DNA from: an uncultured Clostridia bacterium
GTDB taxonomy: Bacteria > Bacillota > Clostridia > Christensenellales > Borkfalkiaceae
Length of the DNA: 6,378 bases
Direction of reading: 5' to 3'
NCBI GenBank assembly: GCA_934249265.1
Contig: CAKQKQ010000094.1
Span: 1 to 6,378 of the forward strand
Within the stretch, counting starts at the first letter, position 1; the number at the start of each line of letters is the position of its first letter. The notes under the pieces are model-generated. The model saw nothing but the letters and a program-made list of their open reading frames with translations. It had not been told where the DNA came from and ran no database searches. This document shows, piece by piece, positions 1 to 6,271 of the stretch. A program made the translations under genes and the position numbers.

Positions 1-1416
1 ATGTTGAGTTATACCGCCCGCTTCGCCCGCGGTTACGTTGGTACTTCTGATTCTGTCGAGAAGCGAAGTTTTACCGTGGTCAACGTGACCCATAACCGTA
101 ATAACGGGAGGACGCTTGATGAGATTTGCTTCGTCGTCGCCCTCGGAATCAAATTCTTCATTCAATACGTCTTCGGCAGACTTTGCAAGTTTAAGTTCCA
201 ACTCGATATTAAGGTCTGCGGCGATAAACCCAGCCGTATCGTAATCTACGGAGTCGTTTATCGTCTTCATTATGCCTTCTTTGAAAAGGCGTTTAGTGAT
301 GTCTATCGCGGTAATGCCGAGTTTTTCGGAAAGTTCTTTAATGGGGATAATTTCCTTTGTGATTACCGCTTTTTCGATTTTAACGGTTTGAGTTTTACCC
401 TCGTCTTTCTTTTGCTTTTTAACTCTCAATTTTCTGTATCCCGACTTATCCTCGTCGAAATCGTCGATAGATACTTGAGTTTTTATCAAAGACTTTTTAT
501 TGATAGACTTTTTATCTTCATAATTTTTGTCGCTGTTTTTCTTTTTGTTGCCGTAACTCTTGTTTTCCTTGGGTACGAAAGCGACTTCTACTTTAGGCGC
601 GCCGCCCTTGTTTATACTCGGCTTGCCGAGCGTAGGTCTTGCGCCGTCTTTGTTTTGAAGAGGTCTTTGTTGACCGTCTTTTTGTTTAAACGGTCTTTCT
701 CCGTTGGGTCTTTGACCTCTCGGAGTATACTGCTTTTCTTCAGAAGGTACGTATTCCCTTCTGAAACCGCTCTTTTGAGCCGACTGCATTTGTTGAATTT
801 GCTCGGGAGTCATACCCCTTTTGCGCATAAGTTCCGCTTGACGAGCGGCAATATCCGCTTTTTTGCGTTCTGCGGCGAGTTTAGCCTTTTCTTCGGGAGA
901 AAGATTTGCTTCCGCTTCGGCTTGCGCCTTTTCTTTGGCTATTCTTTCCTCTTCTTCTTGCTTTCTTTTAAGTTCGGCTGCCTTTTCTTCTTCGAGACGT
1001 TTTGCCTCTTCTGCCGCGGCGGCTGCTTTAGCCTCTTCTTCGGCTTTATTCTCCACTTGCGCCGTTTCTGCCGCTTCTTGTATGGGCTCTTCGACCGTTT
1101 CTTCGGTCTTTTTCGCCTTTTTAGCCCTCTTTTTCTTTTCGGGAACTTCTTCGACTGCGGGCGCAGCGGTAATTTCTTCTTTTACTTCCTTAATTTCTTC
1201 GGTCGGCTCGACGGTTTCTTTAGCGGGAGCAACTTCTTGAGTTTCGGTTGCCGAAAGTGCTTTCACCTTCCCGTTGACGGTTTTACTCATTTCCGAAAGA
1301 ACCTTTAAAGATTTTTGAACTTCGTCTAAAAGAGCGTCCACCTTTTTTGCTTTAGAAATTTCGTTAAGCGATTTGATGAACACAATCTCTCTTTTTTCTT
1401 CTCTTTTTTCTTCCAT
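1..1416 (-). CDS. infB: Translation initiation factor IF-2, N-terminal part (3' end outside window)
   Basis: This is the GTPase that brings initiator fMet-tRNA to the 30S subunit and promotes 50S joining. The window holds 472 codons, and the gene runs off the left edge. Residues 1-45 look helical and charged. Residues about 50-220 are rich in Lys, Glu and Ala, with a probable long coiled coil near 113-200. Residues about 230-340 are basic, Gly/Asn/Pro-rich and probably disordered. An IF2_N domain follows at about 346-412 (IPIKELSEKLGI onward). The G domain opens with RPPVITVMGHVDHGKT, which puts the G1 P-loop at 443-450. The switch I segment GEAGGITQH ends exactly at the window edge. The ATG at 1416 has GGAGG at 1428-1424, 7 bases upstream, lying inside the last codons of ylxQ. 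The gap to the ylxQ stop is 2 bases, so the two are probably translationally coupled. The pre-G1 extension is longer than in Bacillus subtilis IF2. Identity is certain; the disorder and coiled-coil calls are by eye. Confidence 0.97.
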   Translation of the reverse strand, partial: MEEKREEKREIVFIKSLNEISKAKKVDALLDEVQKSLKVLSEMSKTVNGKVKALSATETQEVAPAKETVEPTEEIKEVKEEITAAPAVEEVPEKKKRAKKAKKTEETVEEPIQEAAETAQVENKAEEEAKAAAAAEEAKRLEEEKAAELKRKQEEEERIAKEKAQAEAEANLSPEEKAKLAAERKKADIAARQAELMRKRGMTPEQIQQMQSAQKSGFRREYVPSEEKQYTPRGQRPNGERPFKQKDGQQRPLQNKDGARPTLGKPSINKGGAPKVEVAFVPKENKSYGNKKKNSDKNYEDKKSINKKSLIKTQVSIDDFDEDKSGYRKLRVKKQKKDEGKTQTVKIEKAVITKEIIPIKELSEKLGITAIDITKRLFKEGIMKTINDSVDYDTAGFIAADLNIELELKLAKSAEDVLNEEFDSEGDDEANLIKRPPVITVMGHVDHGKTSLLDRIRSTNVTAGEAGGITQH

Positions 1417-1418
1417 GT

Positions 1419-1736
1419 CTAAACCTCCGTAATCTCGCCGATCGTGTCGTCGGTATTATCAATAATTGCCCTTGCAAGATTGGGCTCGCATACGGCGCAC
1501 AATTTACAATTTGCCTTATGCGTGATATTTTCAAGCAAGTCCCCTTTTAAAATCAAAAGCGGACAATTAAATTTTTTTTGTAATTTTTGCGCGTCCTCAA
1601 GCGTGTTTTTCGACGCCGAACTACACAATATCAATAAGTACACGTCCTTTTTCAACGTTTCGACAACGTTTACTCCGCAACGCAGTTTTTTCGCTTTAAT
1701 TGCAAAGCCGACGTAAGAATTAATTTTGCTCAACAC
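1419..1736 (-). CDS. ylxQ: YlxQ, L7Ae/L30e-family RNA-binding protein
   Basis: This is a small protein of the ribosomal L7Ae/L30e family, which typically binds kink-turn RNA; the cellular role of YlxQ is not well defined. With a GTG start at 1736 it has 105 residues, matching the family's usual 100 or so. The N-terminus (SKINSYVGFAIKAKKLRCG) aligns with the family pattern of a short helix followed by G-ARKAGKL. The hydrophobic strands VYLLILCS and CPLLILKG and the C-terminal helix NLARAIID complete the fold. GTG at 1736 is preferred because GGAGG (1750-1746) lies 9 bases upstream. A TTG at 1754 in the same frame would put this ribosome-binding site inside the gene and add six residues the family lacks. 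The gene overlaps the end of ylxR by 17 bases. It has six cysteines, including C77-x2-C80-x2-C83, and the usual GxAIGK-like segment is poorly kept. The family call comes from position and pattern. Confidence 0.88.
   Translation of the reverse strand: MLSKINSYVGFAIKAKKLRCGVNVVETLKKDVYLLILCSSASKNTLEDAQKLQKKFNCPLLILKGDLLENITHKANCKLCAVCEPNLARAIIDNTDDTIGEITEV
1424..1428 (-). promoter_or_regulatory. Ribosome binding site of infB
   Basis: GGAGG, 7 bases before the infB ATG at 1416, embedded in the last two sense codons of ylxQ. Spacing is ideal and indicates strong, possibly coupled, translation of infB. Confidence 0.8.
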
Positions 1737-1995
1737 CGTTAAACGCCTCCGCAATGCCGTCGTAAACCGAATTAGGCACTTCGCATTTGAAAATTTTGTT
1801 TAAAAGTCGAGCCTTACGCAGTTTTTGCAAGCACTCTTGCTTGTCGCAAATATACGCGCCTCTGCCGTCGCTTTTGCCAGTTTTATCAAGGAATATATCG
1901 CCGTTTTTGTTTTTTACGATGCGATACAATTCCTTTTTAGGCATTTCGGCTCGGCACGCGATACAAGTCCTGAGCGGAACTCTTTTTTCTGTCAT
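1720..1995 (-). CDS. ylxR: YlxR family RNA-binding protein (RNase P modulator RnpM)
   Basis: A 91-residue basic protein with the complete YlxR signature: RTCIACR at residues 9-15, a KKELYRIV segment at 20-27, and DGRGAYIC at 43-50, followed by C55. The family lies between nusA and infB in Bacillota. In Bacillus subtilis the protein has been linked to RNase P and named RnpM; that role is carried over here by homology and not shown by the sequence. The ATG at 1995 is the only usable start after the nusA stop, because the frame upstream is closed by the nusA TAA itself, leaving a 9-base gap. The nearest Shine-Dalgarno, GGAGG at 2014-2010 within the last nusA codons, is 14 bases away. That is longer than optimal and fits reinitiation by ribosomes finishing nusA. 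Confidence 0.93.
   Translation of the reverse strand: MTEKRVPLRTCIACRAEMPKKELYRIVKNKNGDIFLDKTGKSDGRGAYICDKQECLQKLRKARLLNKIFKCEVPNSVYDGIAEAFNGVEQN
1746..1750 (-). promoter_or_regulatory. Ribosome binding site of ylxQ (supports a GTG start)
   Basis: GGAGG, 9 bases before the GTG at 1736, within the ylxR coding region. It would lie inside the gene if the TTG at 1754 were used, so it argues for the shorter, family-length protein. Confidence 0.75.
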
Positions 1996-2004
1996 CGTCG
2001 AGAA

Positions 2005-3087
2005 TTATTCCTCCGTCTCTTCCTCTAACTTCGTTTCGCTTTCCGCTAAAGCCTTGGACTCGCTCTTTACGTCGATTTTCCAACCCGTGAGTCTTGCCGC
2101 AAGTCTTGCGTTTTGACCGTTTTTACCGATCGCAAGCGACAACTTGTCGTCGGGTACGATTACGGTTGCGACCTTTTCGCCCTCTATTGCGGAAACTTTA
2201 AGTACCTTTGCGGGAGACAACGCCTTTGCGATATATTCGAGCGGATCTTCGCTCCACAAAATGATATCGATTTTTTCGCCGTTGAGTTCTTCGACGATGG
2301 CATTTACTCTCGACCCCCTCGTGCCGACGCATGCACCTACCGGATCGATAGTCTTGTCTTCGCTGTAAATAGCGATTTTAGTCCTTTGACCAGCCTCTCT
2401 CGAAACGGACTTGATGACGACTTGACCTTGCTTGATTTCGGGCACTTCGTTTTCAAAGAGTTTTTTAACGAGTCCGGGTGCTGCTCTCGATACGAGAACT
2501 TGCGCAACCTTGCCCGTATTTTTTACCTTTTTAACGTAAACTTTAAGTTTGTCGTTTACTTCATACTTTTCGCCCGGAACTTGGTCTTGCGGAAGCATTA
2601 CGCCGTCGATGGTGCTGTCGCCGAGTTCAACGTAAACGTTGCCGTTTTCAACCTTTCTCACTATGCAAGTATGAATTTCGTTTTCTTTATCTTCGTATTC
2701 TTGAATGGAATTATCTCTTTCGGTCTCGCGGAGTTTTTGCAAAATGACTTGACGCGCCGTTTGAGCGGCGATTCTGCCGAAGTCCTTGGGTACGAATTCT
2801 TTTTCTACCGTATCGCCCAACTTGTAAGACTTTTTAATGAGTTTTGCGTCCTCTAAAGAAATTTCGTTGTCGGGATCGTTCACTTCGTCGACGATCGTCT
2901 TTACCGAGTAAAACTTAACCGCGAATTTTTCGGGATTCATTTTAATCACGACTTTACCGGTATTTCCCGTATGCTTTTTATAAGCGAATACAAGCGCGTT
3001 TTCAAGCGTTTCTATCATCGTTTCGGGGCTTATGCCTTTTTCTCTTTCTAAATCTTCAAGTGCGCTAAAAAATTCTTTATTAGTCAT
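2005..3087 (-). CDS. nusA: Transcription termination/antitermination factor NusA
   Basis: NusA binds RNA polymerase and nascent RNA and modulates pausing, intrinsic termination and antitermination. The protein has 360 residues. Order: N-terminal RNAP-binding domain (1 to about 125, opening MTNKEFFSALEDLEREKGIS), S1 domain (about 135-200), KH1 with its GxxG loop in VGTRGSRVNAI (254-264), and KH2 with AIGKNGQNARLAARLTGW (319-336), then a short acidic tail. The C-terminal acidic repeats of proteobacterial NusA are absent, as is normal for Bacillota. The start at 3087 is chosen because AAGGAG (3099-3094) lies 6 bases upstream and because families begin at M-x-x-KEF. Upstream in-frame ATG (3102) and TTG (3108) codons would overlap this ribosome-binding site. 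The start overlaps the rimP stop by 8 bases. Confidence 0.97.
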   Translation of the reverse strand: MTNKEFFSALEDLEREKGISPETMIETLENALVFAYKKHTGNTGKVVIKMNPEKFAVKFYSVKTIVDEVNDPDNEISLEDAKLIKKSYKLGDTVEKEFVPKDFGRIAAQTARQVILQKLRETERDNSIQEYEDKENEIHTCIVRKVENGNVYVELGDSTIDGVMLPQDQVPGEKYEVNDKLKVYVKKVKNTGKVAQVLVSRAAPGLVKKLFENEVPEIKQGQVVIKSVSREAGQRTKIAIYSEDKTIDPVGACVGTRGSRVNAIVEELNGEKIDIILWSEDPLEYIAKALSPAKVLKVSAIEGEKVATVIVPDDKLSLAIGKNGQNARLAARLTGWKIDVKSESKALAESETKLEEETEE

Positions 3088-3565
3088 TTTTATCTCCTTC
3101 ATCGTCAAATTTAATCGCTTCGTTTATCTTTGCGATTTGTGTAAGCGAAAACAAAATTTCTTCTCCGCCGTTTTGCTTTATCTTTACGTTTTTACCGTCG
3201 TAATCTATAAGCGTGCCTTCAAAATATTTTACGCCTTTTATGGGCGCGTAAAGTTTAACTTCTACGTCGAGACCCAAATGTTTTTCAAAATCTCTGTCGG
3301 TTTTAAAAGGTCTGTCAAGTCCCGGGCTTGAAACGTTTAAAGTATACGACGCGCCGAATGATACGTCGATATCGTCTAAAATCGGCTCAATTGCCCTATG
3401 AAAAACCTCTAAAGTGTTTAAATCTATGCCGTCCTCGGTGTCGCAAAAAATCGTCAACGAGGGATTCTTGCTGATTTTGCACTCTATATCGACGATTTCG
3501 ATATTCATTTCGTCGGCTGTTTTTTGTATTGCCTTGCGTATTTCTTCGGCATTTAAAAACTTCAT
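3080..3565 (-). CDS. rimP: Ribosome maturation factor RimP
   Basis: A 161-residue protein needed for late assembly of the 30S subunit, located in the cytoplasm on pre-30S particles. The N-terminal alpha/beta domain covers about 1-90 and ends in the family hallmark NVSSPGLDRPF (77-87). An SH3-like C-terminal domain follows at about 95-150 (VEVKLY...GTLIDYDGKNVKIK). The tail is acidic. The ATG at 3565 has AGAGGG (3575-3570) just upstream, with rather close spacing of 4-5 bases. It is the first gene of the rimP-nusA-ylxR-ylxQ-infB operon, expressed from a promoter about 100 bases upstream. It ends 8 bases inside nusA. Confidence 0.96.
   Translation of the reverse strand: MKFLNAEEIRKAIQKTADEMNIEIVDIECKISKNPSLTIFCDTEDGIDLNTLEVFHRAIEPILDDIDVSFGASYTLNVSSPGLDRPFKTDRDFEKHLGLDVEVKLYAPIKGVKYFEGTLIDYDGKNVKIKQNGGEEILFSLTQIAKINEAIKFDDEGDKND
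3094..3099 (-). promoter_or_regulatory. Ribosome binding site of nusA (decides its start)
   Basis: AAGGAG with a 6-base spacer to the ATG at 3087, located inside the last codons of rimP. It excludes the in-frame ATG at 3102 and TTG at 3108 as the main starts. Confidence 0.8.
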
Positions 3566-3569
3566 TTTA

Positions 3570-3575
3570 CCCTCT
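3570..3575 (-). promoter_or_regulatory. Ribosome binding site of rimP
   Basis: AGAGGG lies 4 bases before the ATG at 3565. The spacing is on the short side, but no better site exists between the leader hairpin and the start codon. Confidence 0.6.
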
Positions 3576-3616
3576 TTTTACCGCTGTTTATACATAAAAA
3601 CCGCGATACAAAACAT

Positions 3617-3643
3617 TTGAGAGTGGTCACCGACCACTCTCAA
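3617..3643 (-). terminator. Strong 12-bp perfect hairpin: terminator of the upstream operon and/or leader attenuator of rimP-nusA-infB
   Basis: TTGAGAGTGGTC and its exact reverse complement are separated by only 3 bases. On the minus strand the loop is GGT, and the stem is followed by ATGTTTTGTATCG, a moderately T-rich stretch. That fits an intrinsic terminator for transcripts arriving from ispG and the exonuclease gene, although the T-run is interrupted. The hairpin also lies about 25 bases downstream of the likely start point of the rimP promoter. It would therefore be transcribed in the 5' leader of the nusA operon and could act as an attenuator. The perfect dyad would equally suit a protein-binding operator. 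The hairpin itself is certain; its role is inferred. Confidence 0.65.
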
Positions 3644-3674
3644 TACTAAAAACTTTAATATTTAAGATGTCTAT

Positions 3675-3703
3675 ATAATAACACTATTTCAAACGTTTGG
3701 CAA
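3675..3703 (-). promoter_or_regulatory. Sigma-A type promoter for the rimP-nusA-ylxR-ylxQ-infB operon
   Basis: The -35 box is TTGCCA (3703-3698, 5 of 6 to consensus). It is followed by exactly 17 bases and a -10 box TATTAT (3680-3675, 5 of 6), with an extended -10 TGT directly before it. The -35 box lies within the last codons of the upstream exonuclease gene. Transcription would begin near 3668, giving a leader of roughly 100 bases that includes the hairpin at 3643-3617. Prediction is from consensus matching only, but the combination is strong and the position fits. Confidence 0.65.
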
Positions 3704-5239
3704 GCATTTTTTTATCTTTATTAACTCTAAAAATACTTTTGCCGTCGCATAAGCGTCGTTCCATGCCCTGTGGTGAACGAGTTCGATGCCGAAATAGTCT
3801 GTTAAGTTGTTGAGTTTGTGGTGTCTTAAAGACGGCAACACTTCTCTTGCGAGCGGCACTGTATCGATAATCGGGTTGTTGTAGATATAGTCTTGCTCTT
3901 TTGAAAAATGTTTTATATAGCCCATATCGAAGGGGGCGTTGTGCGCGACTATGTACGCGCCGTCGCAAAACTTAAACAAGTCGGAAGCGATATCTTCAAA
4001 CGACGGACAGTCTTTTACCATTTCGTCGGTTATGCCCGTAAGCGACACTATCTCTTGCGGTATGCTTCTGCCGGGGTTTAACAAACTGCTGAACTTTTCA
4101 CAAATAATTCCGTTTTTGATTTTTACCGCGCCTATTTCGGTTATTTTATTTCCGTCGGCAATTTCGATACCCGTAGTCTCTATATCGAGTACGACGAAAA
4201 CGTTGTTTTTCACACATTCGGGAAGTTGTTTTTCTTCCTCTAAAAAGTTGTTTTGGCTTATGCTGTCGATTTTTTCGGGGAAAATGACTTTATATTCGTC
4301 GGCGGGAGCGCGCGACGGTTTTTCCATAGGCACGAAATCGAGCGGCAATCTGCATAAGTTTACCGATTTTATCCTTAAATCGGCATAGCCGTTGTACGAA
4401 CCGACCTCTCCCTTGATAATTACTTGACTGCCGACGAAAAGTTTTTTCGCCTTGTCCACGTTTGATTTATTGGTGAAAAGTCTGCCCGTGATTCTACCCG
4501 TTCTGTCGTACAACTCTATCACGAAATAAGGCTTGTCTTTTTTTGTCTTTAATTCTTTAATCGAAGTAATTTCGCCCGCAAGCGCAACCGCCCCCGTGTT
4601 GGGTTTTACGTCCGCTATGTACATTGCAAGGTCGTTGTCGTCGTTGTCGAAGAGTTTTGTCACGTCGCTTACCTTAAACGTGCGGAAAATCAAACGCTTA
4701 AAATCGGAATCGGTGAGTTTTAATTCGAGCATCTGCTTATCGACGGGTGTGCTGCCTTTACTTTCGTAAATAATTTTAAAACTTTCGCAAAAGTTGTTGC
4801 CTAAATAATTTAAAATATCCTCGTCTATTCCGTTTGACTCGAAATAATCTATCGCGTCGTCCTCGAGTTTTAAAGTGATGATAATTATGTCCGACTGAGA
4901 ATTTACCGAAACGTCGCCCATACTTACCGAGTGCGCGAGCGAGCGGCAATTGTCTTTTATGTAATCGTAAACTGCTTTCACGACGAGATTATCGTCCGCC
5001 ACCACCTTTCTGACGGAAACTTCTACTCCGTCGAAACTGCTCGGCACGTACTCGTCTATGATTTTTTCAACTTTTTGTTTTACCTCGTCAGAGACTGCCT
5101 TGTCGCAAATCATGTTAAAACGCACCGTAAAATTTCCTTTATATACGGTGATGTGACTGAATTTTATGTGCGCGACGCTTTCGTCTACGGCGCGTATTTG
5201 TTCTAAAATTTTCTTTTGCGTTTTATTTTGACTCGACAA
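3689..5239 (-). CDS. PolC-like N-terminal/OB-fold/DEDDh 3'-5' exonuclease protein lacking PHP and polymerase domains
   Basis: A 516-residue protein at the polC locus. Residues about 1-80 and 85-200 resemble the PolC N-terminal NI/NII region. Residues about 215-295 form an OB fold (VALAGEITSIKELKTKKDKP onward). Residues about 346-510 are a DnaQ/PolC-type DEDDh exonuclease: D352 and E354 in VLDIETTG, D438 in AHNAPFDMG, H490 and D495 in HHRAWNDAYAT. All catalytic residues are present, so 3'-5' exonuclease activity is expected. In full PolC (about 1,400 residues) the exonuclease is inserted in a PHP domain and followed by the polymerase. Here a linker of about 45 residues replaces the PHP start, which lacks its HLHT motif, and the protein stops right after the exonuclease. 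The TTG start at 5239 has GAGG 12 bases upstream and overlaps ispG by 17 bases; no other start is near. The frame is open and looks like a functional, domain-reduced gene. An accessory proofreading or repair nuclease is the likeliest role, by inference. Confidence 0.88.
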   Translation of the reverse strand: MSSQNKTQKKILEQIRAVDESVAHIKFSHITVYKGNFTVRFNMICDKAVSDEVKQKVEKIIDEYVPSSFDGVEVSVRKVVADDNLVVKAVYDYIKDNCRSLAHSVSMGDVSVNSQSDIIIITLKLEDDAIDYFESNGIDEDILNYLGNNFCESFKIIYESKGSTPVDKQMLELKLTDSDFKRLIFRTFKVSDVTKLFDNDDNDLAMYIADVKPNTGAVALAGEITSIKELKTKKDKPYFVIELYDRTGRITGRLFTNKSNVDKAKKLFVGSQVIIKGEVGSYNGYADLRIKSVNLCRLPLDFVPMEKPSRAPADEYKVIFPEKIDSISQNNFLEEEKQLPECVKNNVFVVLDIETTGIEIADGNKITEIGAVKIKNGIICEKFSSLLNPGRSIPQEIVSLTGITDEMVKDCPSFEDIASDLFKFCDGAYIVAHNAPFDMGYIKHFSKEQDYIYNNPIIDTVPLAREVLPSLRHHKLNNLTDYFGIELVHHRAWNDAYATAKVFLELIKIKKCLPNV

Positions 5240-6269
5240 GTTTATCTATTTCCTCTTTAATTTGTTTTTCTACTTCGTCTAAACTTACTTTTTTATATAC
5301 TTCGCCGTTTTTAAAAAGCGCGCAACAGTTAGTGCCGCCCGCCACCCCGAGGTCGCAGTCTTTCGCTTCCCCCGGTCCGTTGACGACGCAACCCATTACC
5401 GCTATTTTAAGCGGCTTTTTTATATTTGCCGTATTTTCTTCCACTTTGCGCGCAAGACCTATACAGTCGTAAGAAGTGCGCCCGCACGTGGGGCACGAAA
5501 TGACTTCTACGTAATTTTTATCGAGCCCTACCGCGCGTAAAATTCTTTTAGCCGATATTACTTCTTGCACGGGGTCGGCTGTAAGCGAAACTCTTATAGT
5601 ATCGCCTATGCCGTCTAAAAGCAAACTGCCTATGCCTATGCTGCTTTTCACTATACCGCTGTCGTAAGTACCCGCTTCGGTCACGCCGACGTGTAAAGGA
5701 TAATCCGTTTTTTGCGATAAATATTTATACGCTTTTACCGTAAGCGGAACGGAAGACGCCTTTGTGGATATTACTATATTGTCTACACCGAACTTCTCTA
5801 ATATAGCCACGTTTTTAAGCGCGCTTTCCACAAGAGAAATTTCGTTTTTGCCGTACTTTTGCAAAAGTTCTTTCTCTACACTGCCCGTATTAGAACCTAC
5901 CCTTACCGCAACGCCGTAGTCTTTAATCGCTTTTGCCACTTCTTCCACGTTTTTATCGCAACCGATATTGCCGGGGTTTATTCGCACTTTATCCACTCCG
6001 TTTTCAATAGATTTTATAGCAAGTCTATAATCGAAGTGTATATCTGCCACAAGCGGAATGTGTATTCTTTTTTTAAGAGATTTTAAAGCGTCGGCGTCGG
6101 CTTCGTCTTTTACCGCGACGCGTATTATATCGCAACCCGCATTTTCGAGCGCAAGTATTTGCTCAACCACCTTGTCTACGTATTCGGTCTTGATATTAGT
6201 CATCGACTGAATAGCGACGGGGTTGCCTCCGCCTATAATCGTTTTACCTATCTTTACGGTTTTAGTCAT
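5223..6269 (-). CDS. ispG: 4-hydroxy-3-methylbut-2-en-1-yl diphosphate synthase (IspG/GcpE)
   Basis: IspG converts MEcPP to HMBPP, the next-to-last step of the MEP isoprenoid pathway, using a [4Fe-4S] cluster and electrons from ferredoxin or flavodoxin. The protein has 348 residues, the normal length of the short bacterial form. A TIM-barrel domain (1 to about 245) shows AIQSMTN (19-25), LVADIHFDYRLA (73-84), KVRINPGNIG (94-103) and HVGVTEAG (193-200). The C-terminal reductase-like domain carries the cluster ligands C259 and C262 (CPTCGRTSYD), C294 (MGCVVNGPGE) and E301. The ATG at 6269 fits the family start, but no Shine-Dalgarno is visible upstream. It begins 2 bases after the coaX-frame stop, so translation probably depends on coupling. 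It overlaps the following exonuclease gene by 17 bases. Confidence 0.97.
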   Translation of the reverse strand: MTKTVKIGKTIIGGGNPVAIQSMTNIKTEYVDKVVEQILALENAGCDIIRVAVKDEADADALKSLKKRIHIPLVADIHFDYRLAIKSIENGVDKVRINPGNIGCDKNVEEVAKAIKDYGVAVRVGSNTGSVEKELLQKYGKNEISLVESALKNVAILEKFGVDNIVISTKASSVPLTVKAYKYLSQKTDYPLHVGVTEAGTYDSGIVKSSIGIGSLLLDGIGDTIRVSLTADPVQEVISAKRILRAVGLDKNYVEVISCPTCGRTSYDCIGLARKVEENTANIKKPLKIAVMGCVVNGPGEAKDCDLGVAGGTNCCALFKNGEVYKKVSLDEVEKQIKEEIDKLVESK

Positions 6270-6271
6270 AA

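Noticed and set aside
863..1240. Plus-strand Ser/Ala-rich open frame resembling a membrane or secreted protein
   Set aside because: It is the antisense of the Glu/Ala/Lys coiled coil of IF2; GAA/GCA codons read backwards give Ser, Phe and Ala.
1..1308. Long plus-strand open frame (435 codons) opposite infB
   Set aside because: Its product is a Phe/Leu/Arg/Ser-rich string with no domain logic, created by the Lys/Glu-rich codons of infB read in antisense. The minus strand encodes unmistakable IF2.
2113..2856. Plus-strand open frame of 247 codons opposite nusA
   Set aside because: No recognisable family, and it lies wholly opposite well-conserved NusA domains. There is no ribosome-binding site or context for it.
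3580..3610. Possible second stem near TTTATGTATAAA between the leader hairpin and rimP
   Set aside because: Only five A/T pairs with a 2-base loop, too weak to be meaningful. The nearby GCGG copies are direct and not inverted.
3566..3688. Search of the intergenic gap for a missing PolC polymerase remnant, tRNA or small RNA gene
   Set aside because: At 123 bases it is too short for a polymerase remnant. No tRNA-like cloverleaf or conserved coding frame is seen; only the promoter, the hairpin and the rimP ribosome-binding site are supported.
3684..3968. Minus-strand open frame in another frame at the end of the exonuclease gene
   Set aside because: It overlaps the exonuclease catalytic motifs II and III in another frame. 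Its Arg/Gln-rich product looks like an out-of-frame translation.
3939..4388. Plus-strand open frame of 149 codons opposite the exonuclease and OB fold
   Set aside because: Antisense shadow without conserved motifs; the minus-strand gene there has complete catalytic residues.
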